From Tenebrio molitor (lineage: Eukaryota > Arthropoda > Insecta > Coleoptera > Tenebrionidae), in assembly GCF_963966145.1 (NCBI RefSeq), contig NC_091047.1:8742001-8806000 (forward strand): DNA of 64,000 nt. Reading direction: 5' to 3'. Both the position numbers and the translations under genes were made by a program. Shown piece by piece: positions 59,901 through 64,000 of the stretch. The notes under the pieces were generated by a model, which searched no databases, had not been told where the DNA came from, and worked only from the letters and a program-made list of their open reading frames with translations. How positions within the stretch are numbered: the stretch's first letter is position 1; each line of letters begins with the position of its first letter.

Positions 59901-62665
59901 TGGCCGACATACCAAATTTACGAACAGTGTAAGCCGCCAACTCGTTAAATAAATTAAAAAACAAATCGATCCTGCTTTCAGGGATATATCTCAGGCCCCT
60001 CAACTCAAGTTCCTCCATGGTTTATTAATGGGTGTCACTTCAAAGAAATTCTATTCCCTGTAAGTATAATCTTTCAACGGCGTGTAATTATAATCGACAT
60101 TTATTTAAACCACCACCATCCCAATTAAACCGTCCTTTTCGTTTTAATTAATGGTGGATGCGCCGGGTCTACATCTTCTCCGTCTCTGTCTCCGGCTCAT
60201 TGCAATCGCCAATCAAAACTTTTAATGTAAATATTTCTCTTAATTATAATTGTGGGCGTTTAAGGTAAATTCACTTAGTTGAGAGTAGAGTTTTGCACCA
60301 GAGCTGGAAATTTAGGATAAGTGGAAACGTTAATTGTGTTGCCGTTGTGCCACAGATCTGGACAAGAATTTCAAGTGGCGTAATTGAGATTTATAAGAAT
60401 GTGTACTCCGTGGTCGGGAGAAGGTAGAAACCTATAAGAATATAAATGGCCCTAGATTATTAGGCTTTTTGGTTTAACGGAATTGAAAATGCAACCCACA
60501 ATACATTTGCAACGCTAACAGACATTTACGAAAAAGTTAAAATACGACGATTAAAATGTATTCGAACGATGATAAAAGAAACATGATCCTGATTTAAGGC
60601 GATTGGAATAAAAATGCCTCTGCCGTTGTGCGTTTATGCAGACAATAAACATTTTGCCAAAAACTCTTCGTTTTTTCACAATTTCATTTGACATTTATGT
60701 CAAAATTTACGCAACTGCACAGTAAACTAAAGTCCATTCAAAAATCAAAAAACCACCAACGTTGTATTTTCCTCGATAATTACCATCGGCAACGCTGTCT
60801 AGTGTAAAATTTGTTGAGACTTGTAATTTTGAGGTTAAATGTTTAAGTGTCTTGTTTTTCTGGGCATGTTTAAGTAAAAATAATAAGAATCAATAAATAA
60901 ATTAAACGTGCTGCTAATAAAACAATATGAACGAAATTCAAAGCAATTGAATTTTGTTTTGAATCAAATAAATGTCACAATTTATAGTTACCAATATAGT
61001 ATGAAAAAATATCTACCTAGGGTTTTTTAAATTTCACCAACCTAAAGCAACAGGTGCTGCTTTTTGATTTTTGAATGGACTTTATTTTTAATGTTTTTTA
61101 AATCAAAAAACAAACATCCGCGTTAGCTTTGCAAATGTATTGTGGGTTGCATTTTAAATTCCGTCGGGCTCATTATCACTCGCGAAATTTTACATTATCA
61201 TCTGAATCAATCGACGGGTCTATATTTGTCGTTCACGGTCAGCCTAACGAAACGAGTTTGTTGCAATGCTGATTTTTATTTTTCAGAGAGACAATAAAAT
61301 CGGAGTTTACCTTGACCCACCAGTAATGACGGATGCGCCGATTTAATTTGTTTTCTTTTTTATTCGCAATTAAGCCTTTGAACGTGTTGAATAAGCTCTA
61401 ATTTTATTGAGTAGCTCGAACGCTCTCTATCGCCAATAAAAAACAAATATCTCCAAAAGAGCAAAACGAACGAGTATACACATATTTAATGGAAAAGCCA
61501 TCGATCATATATTTTATTGCACTTATGACGCATGTTCTCGAGAGGAACTGTTTACATAAAATTCACTGCGCCACTCTCTATTTTTACTCACGAGGATTTT
61601 GTTAATATTTGGTCTAGTCCCCGGACTTTTGTATTTATTACAAGTCGAATCGTAACCAGTCCATCATTTTTATTTATTTACTGGACGTCTTTCTTATCAC
61701 AGGCGGATCGTGCAGACTGGCCTTCACGAAGTTCCTGATTTGGCCCATCTCCATCCTGAAAACGTCGTCCGGTTATTGTAAGTAGCAGCACTAGATAGCT
61801 TCTTAAGTCTGGTGGACGTTGACGCTAATATCACAACAGAAGTGCTTTCAGTCGTCAGTCAGAAACTTTCAGTGATTCACATTGTCGACAAATCTGCACA
61901 AACTGAAAACTTTGCTAGTTTGGTAAAACTTCGAGTCTTTCAACGAAAGGGACTCCGACTACAAATCATTCCGAACAGAATTGTAATTTTTTTATTTCAT
62001 TTTGTCCACTTCGTTGTCCAAACCAAAACGACAAAAGAGTTTATCTATGAAAAGAGTTTCTATAAGAAAAAAATGTGTACAGAAACGACGCGAACCTTTC
62101 TAAGGGCGATGAAACATCTTTATTTGTTTCTCACCATCTGCTTTGTTAACAAGTCTCATTCACGCTTTATTCAAGAAATTCTTTTCATAAAAGAAATATA
62201 TAGGAGTTTTGATGCTTAATGACGTCTCAAGTTTCGACATCAAGTGGAAACTGTTTAATTGCGCAATTTTTGCGCGAGATAATTGTGGAGATGCCTGAAG
62301 CGGAAGTTTCTCCTTGCACGGATGATTTATTCCATTATTCCTGTCTAGAATATTAGCTGAAAGTTATCGTACTCCAGGAACAAACACATTATCGTACATC
62401 CTGATCCAGGAAGTCGGTTTATTATTATCAAAAAAGCTTAACACTTTATTGACGCAATTTTATTCGGTTCTAGAGACTTGGATTTAAACAAAATCGAGAA
62501 ACTAACAGCTAATTCCGTAAAAATAACAGCGGAACAAGTGTGAGTACACTTAGAATTTTAAATGATCTGAAATACAATCCGGACAAATGCTTTCAGGACT
62601 CTGAACTACAACCAGATCGCCGTGGTTGGAGACTTGGCCTTCAACGGCTCACAAATCGGCAAGAT
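53971..62665 (+). CDS. Lgr1: Leucine-rich-repeat glycoprotein-hormone-type receptor, N-terminal part (Lgr1-like)
   Basis: Lgr1-type receptors are seven-helix GPCRs for glycoprotein hormones (GPA2/GPB5 in insects). Only the ectodomain start is in the window: exons 53971-54290, 59854-59928, 59982-60059, 61703-61777, 62474-62539 and 62597-62665, all joined at phase 2. Exon 1 has a signal peptide (MMLLYVFAVLLVTAGARG), a cysteine cluster (CICEYYNTTENF, ECICSG) and the first LRR. Each later exon encodes one LRR: VLVNLPYLRVIEDGTL, DISQAPQLKFLHGLLM, RIVQTGLHEVPDLAHL, DLDLNKIEKLTANSV, TLNYNQIAVVGDLAFNGSQI. The one-repeat-per-exon plan and the FNTGL/PDL and AFNG blocks parallel TSH/FSH receptors. The ATG follows an acceptor directly, so a 5' UTR exon exists upstream. 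The rest of the gene lies beyond 64000. A type B receptor (rickets) is less likely because of these motifs. Confidence 0.8.
55257..55514 (-). CDS. Candidate terminal exon antisense in the Lgr1-like intron, unknown protein
   Basis: On the minus strand an acceptor-like TTACATTACAG precedes a frame of 85 residues ending TAA: VLVLPLLLSAASINKRLGTK, then QQYLDVKSAIIHVSSLQQYL, then basic KSRTKRISN and a short tail. The base composition is richer than the surroundings. The hydrophobic start and the KR sites would fit a secreted peptide precursor whose first exon lies further right, but I found no such exon and do not recognise the family. Confidence 0.35.
   Translation of the reverse strand: MQDVLVLPLLLSAASINKRLGTKQQYLDVKSAIIHVSSLQQYLASCQDSKNHLRKAPAAKSRTKRISNPDSNILVISNDQKIYLP
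56431..56950. mobile_element. Long-TIR element, 520 bp
   Basis: The left arm (CAGGGTGTTGTTGAAATGCG, TGGCTTCATGTAGAACTC, AAATAAAATGACATTTATTT) and the right arm pair over about 200 bases. Inside, a second inverted pair surrounds TGTATATCATGTTTTATAAA. It looks like one element nested in, or fused to, another. Confidence 0.8.
58000..58223. repeat. Hairpin element with about 105-base stem
   Basis: The left arm (AATTACACGAGAGGTC, TCCGGATAAAATTGAA, GGTAAATTGACGACACAAAC) pairs with the right arm. The loop is ACGAGTCCGAAGGACGAGT, itself a small palindrome. Confidence 0.85.
60060..61702 (+). other. Intron of the Lgr1-like gene with recurrent GGATGCGCCG motif
   Basis: No gene or clear repeat was seen. 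The motif GGATGCGCCG occurs near 60154 and 61330; a third copy lies near 62795 in the last visible intron. Confidence 0.5.
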
Positions 62666-64000
62666 GTGAGTATTACATTTATTCAGTAGACGTTGTAAAA
62701 CAGTGTCATGATTTAATTTAATAGAGACGATGTCATTATATTCTTTCAAACCCGCTAATACGCTTTGAGGAATAAAAATAAAACGTTAAATTGGTGGATG
62801 CGCCGGTTTTGTTCTCCAATTTTGTTTGAGATTGCTCTTCATTGTTAATAAAATTCAATAATTCGCTTTGAGTGAGCTTAATATAGATTGTATCGGAATA
62901 AGACGTGGATGGATCATCTCAGGAAATACAGGAGAATTTACTGGAATAATACAAATCGAAGATCATTATTCAATAATCCTTTATGCAAATTTACTCATCA
63001 TAAGCCAATATTAGCAAATGTTAGGAACAGGAAAATGCTAAACAAATCTAGCTAACAAAATTAAATTTACAAATCGTGTTGTTTTTTGTCTTATTACAAG
63101 TGAGTCAAATTTATTTAAATAATAATTTAATAAGTTTAATAAGTATAGATTTAATTAAACTTTATTATTAAACTAGTAAAACTGACAACTATGCACTAGA
63201 CATTGACGCTATTTATAACCTCAAACTTAGAAAAACATAACCTAATTCAACACAGCTTTACTACCAAATTAAATCTAAAATTTCCATGGCCTCCCATTAT
63301 GCCAAAACAACGTCAATGCATTGTAAGCACGACTCGTAAAAAATCCGCAGGTATCAGATCTGGTTCCTTGTCTGTCACCGTTTCCTCGCAAAATATTTTT
63401 AGTGAATTAAAATTTAGTATGGTGAACGAAAAAAATGTTTGAACAAGTAATTAAAAATGGCCGTAATATTTTATGTTTTAGATGGTAGATAATCAATAAG
63501 AAAGCTCAGACAGAATTGGCAATTACTGTTCATGACTGATGGCTACATTTTGGATAGTAATCTATCATTTTAATTCATCACTAGCAAACAAATTTCAGGG
63601 TGAAATTTAGCGAAAACCGCTGCGTATTAATCCATCATTCGAGTAATAAATCGTGTGGATCCACCTTTACGATTCAACGCAAAAATTCTTCTAGTTTTAA
63701 ACTAACGCAACAGCCCTTGCCTCATCTCCCGAATGAAATTCTACGCGACTTTTATTTCTAGCATCGTAAACTTTCCTCTCAACCAATTTAAGTGTTCTGC
63801 ACTTAAAAAATTTACGGAAGAGGAGGCTTCATTACACAATTCTGGAAAGAACTCGAACATATATTTGCCTCAGTTCGCATCCTGCAAACAATGTTTTTCA
63901 CTTGAAAGCAATTATCGACTCGAAATTCCATTGAAATAGCAAGACGTCGCTACATATTCTCAAATCATCCTCTTTGACGCAGCCAACCATGTGTCAGAAA
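62666..64000 (+). other. Right-edge intron of the Lgr1-like gene
   Basis: The sixth coding exon ends with a GTGAGT donor and I find no further LRR exon before the window ends. The sequence is AT-rich and featureless except for the GGATGCGCCG copy. Confidence 0.5.

Noticed and set aside
61812..62219. 135-residue plus frame in an Lgr1-like intron
   Set aside because: It starts beyond the exon 4 donor, becomes Phe/Lys-rich and repetitive, and has no LRR or other recognisable motif; probably chance.
1..64000. CRISPR arrays, operons, rRNA genes
   Set aside because: None is present. The spliced genes and repeat content are eukaryotic, and the repeats are inverted or dispersed, not regularly spaced.

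Overview
The window reads as AT-rich nuclear DNA of a holometabolous insect. GT-AG introns are mostly about 50 bases, the genes are classic metazoan ones, and MITE-type repeats are dense. A beetle is my best guess, from the repeat style and gene content, but nothing in the sequence proves the order. All gene models were built by hand from splice sites, reading phase and recalled family sequences. No search was run.

Layout. The first half (1-32.5 kb) is gene-dense: Cyclin T (-, runs off the left edge), head-to-head with a KANSL2/NSL2 homologue (+); LRRC49 (+); a small secreted DM4/DM12-like protein (+); cytosolic methionyl-tRNA synthetase (-), head-to-head with bifunctional glutamyl-prolyl-tRNA synthetase (+); a SIRT2 deacetylase (-), tail-to-tail with EPRS; and a tetraspanin (-). 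From about 32.5 to 54 kb I find no convincing gene. This stretch holds terminal-inverted-repeat elements, long hairpin repeats, fold-back structures, dispersed direct repeats, a GC-rich block and a few orphan reading frames. From 53.97 kb to the right edge lies the 5' part of a leucine-rich-repeat glycoprotein-hormone-type receptor (Lgr1-like, +), with one LRR per exon and large introns. One of these introns carries an antisense candidate exon.

How the genes relate. MARS1 and EPRS are both members of the multi-tRNA-synthetase complex, both carry WHEP domains, and they share a 283-base divergent promoter region. EPRS has six WHEP modules, three of them nearly identical, from tandem exon duplication. 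Its largest intron holds an HSP70 C-terminal fragment broken by one stop. CycT (P-TEFb) and KANSL2 (NSL acetyltransferase complex) form a second divergent pair, with 396 bases between start codons. EPRS and SIRT2 end only 150 bases apart, and their poly(A) signals are about 10 bases apart.

The strongest candidates for something undescribed are the set of sequence-unrelated but structurally alike hairpin elements, the interlocked inverted repeats at 36.1-36.6 kb, the WHEP exon array, and the orphan exon at 55.3 kb.
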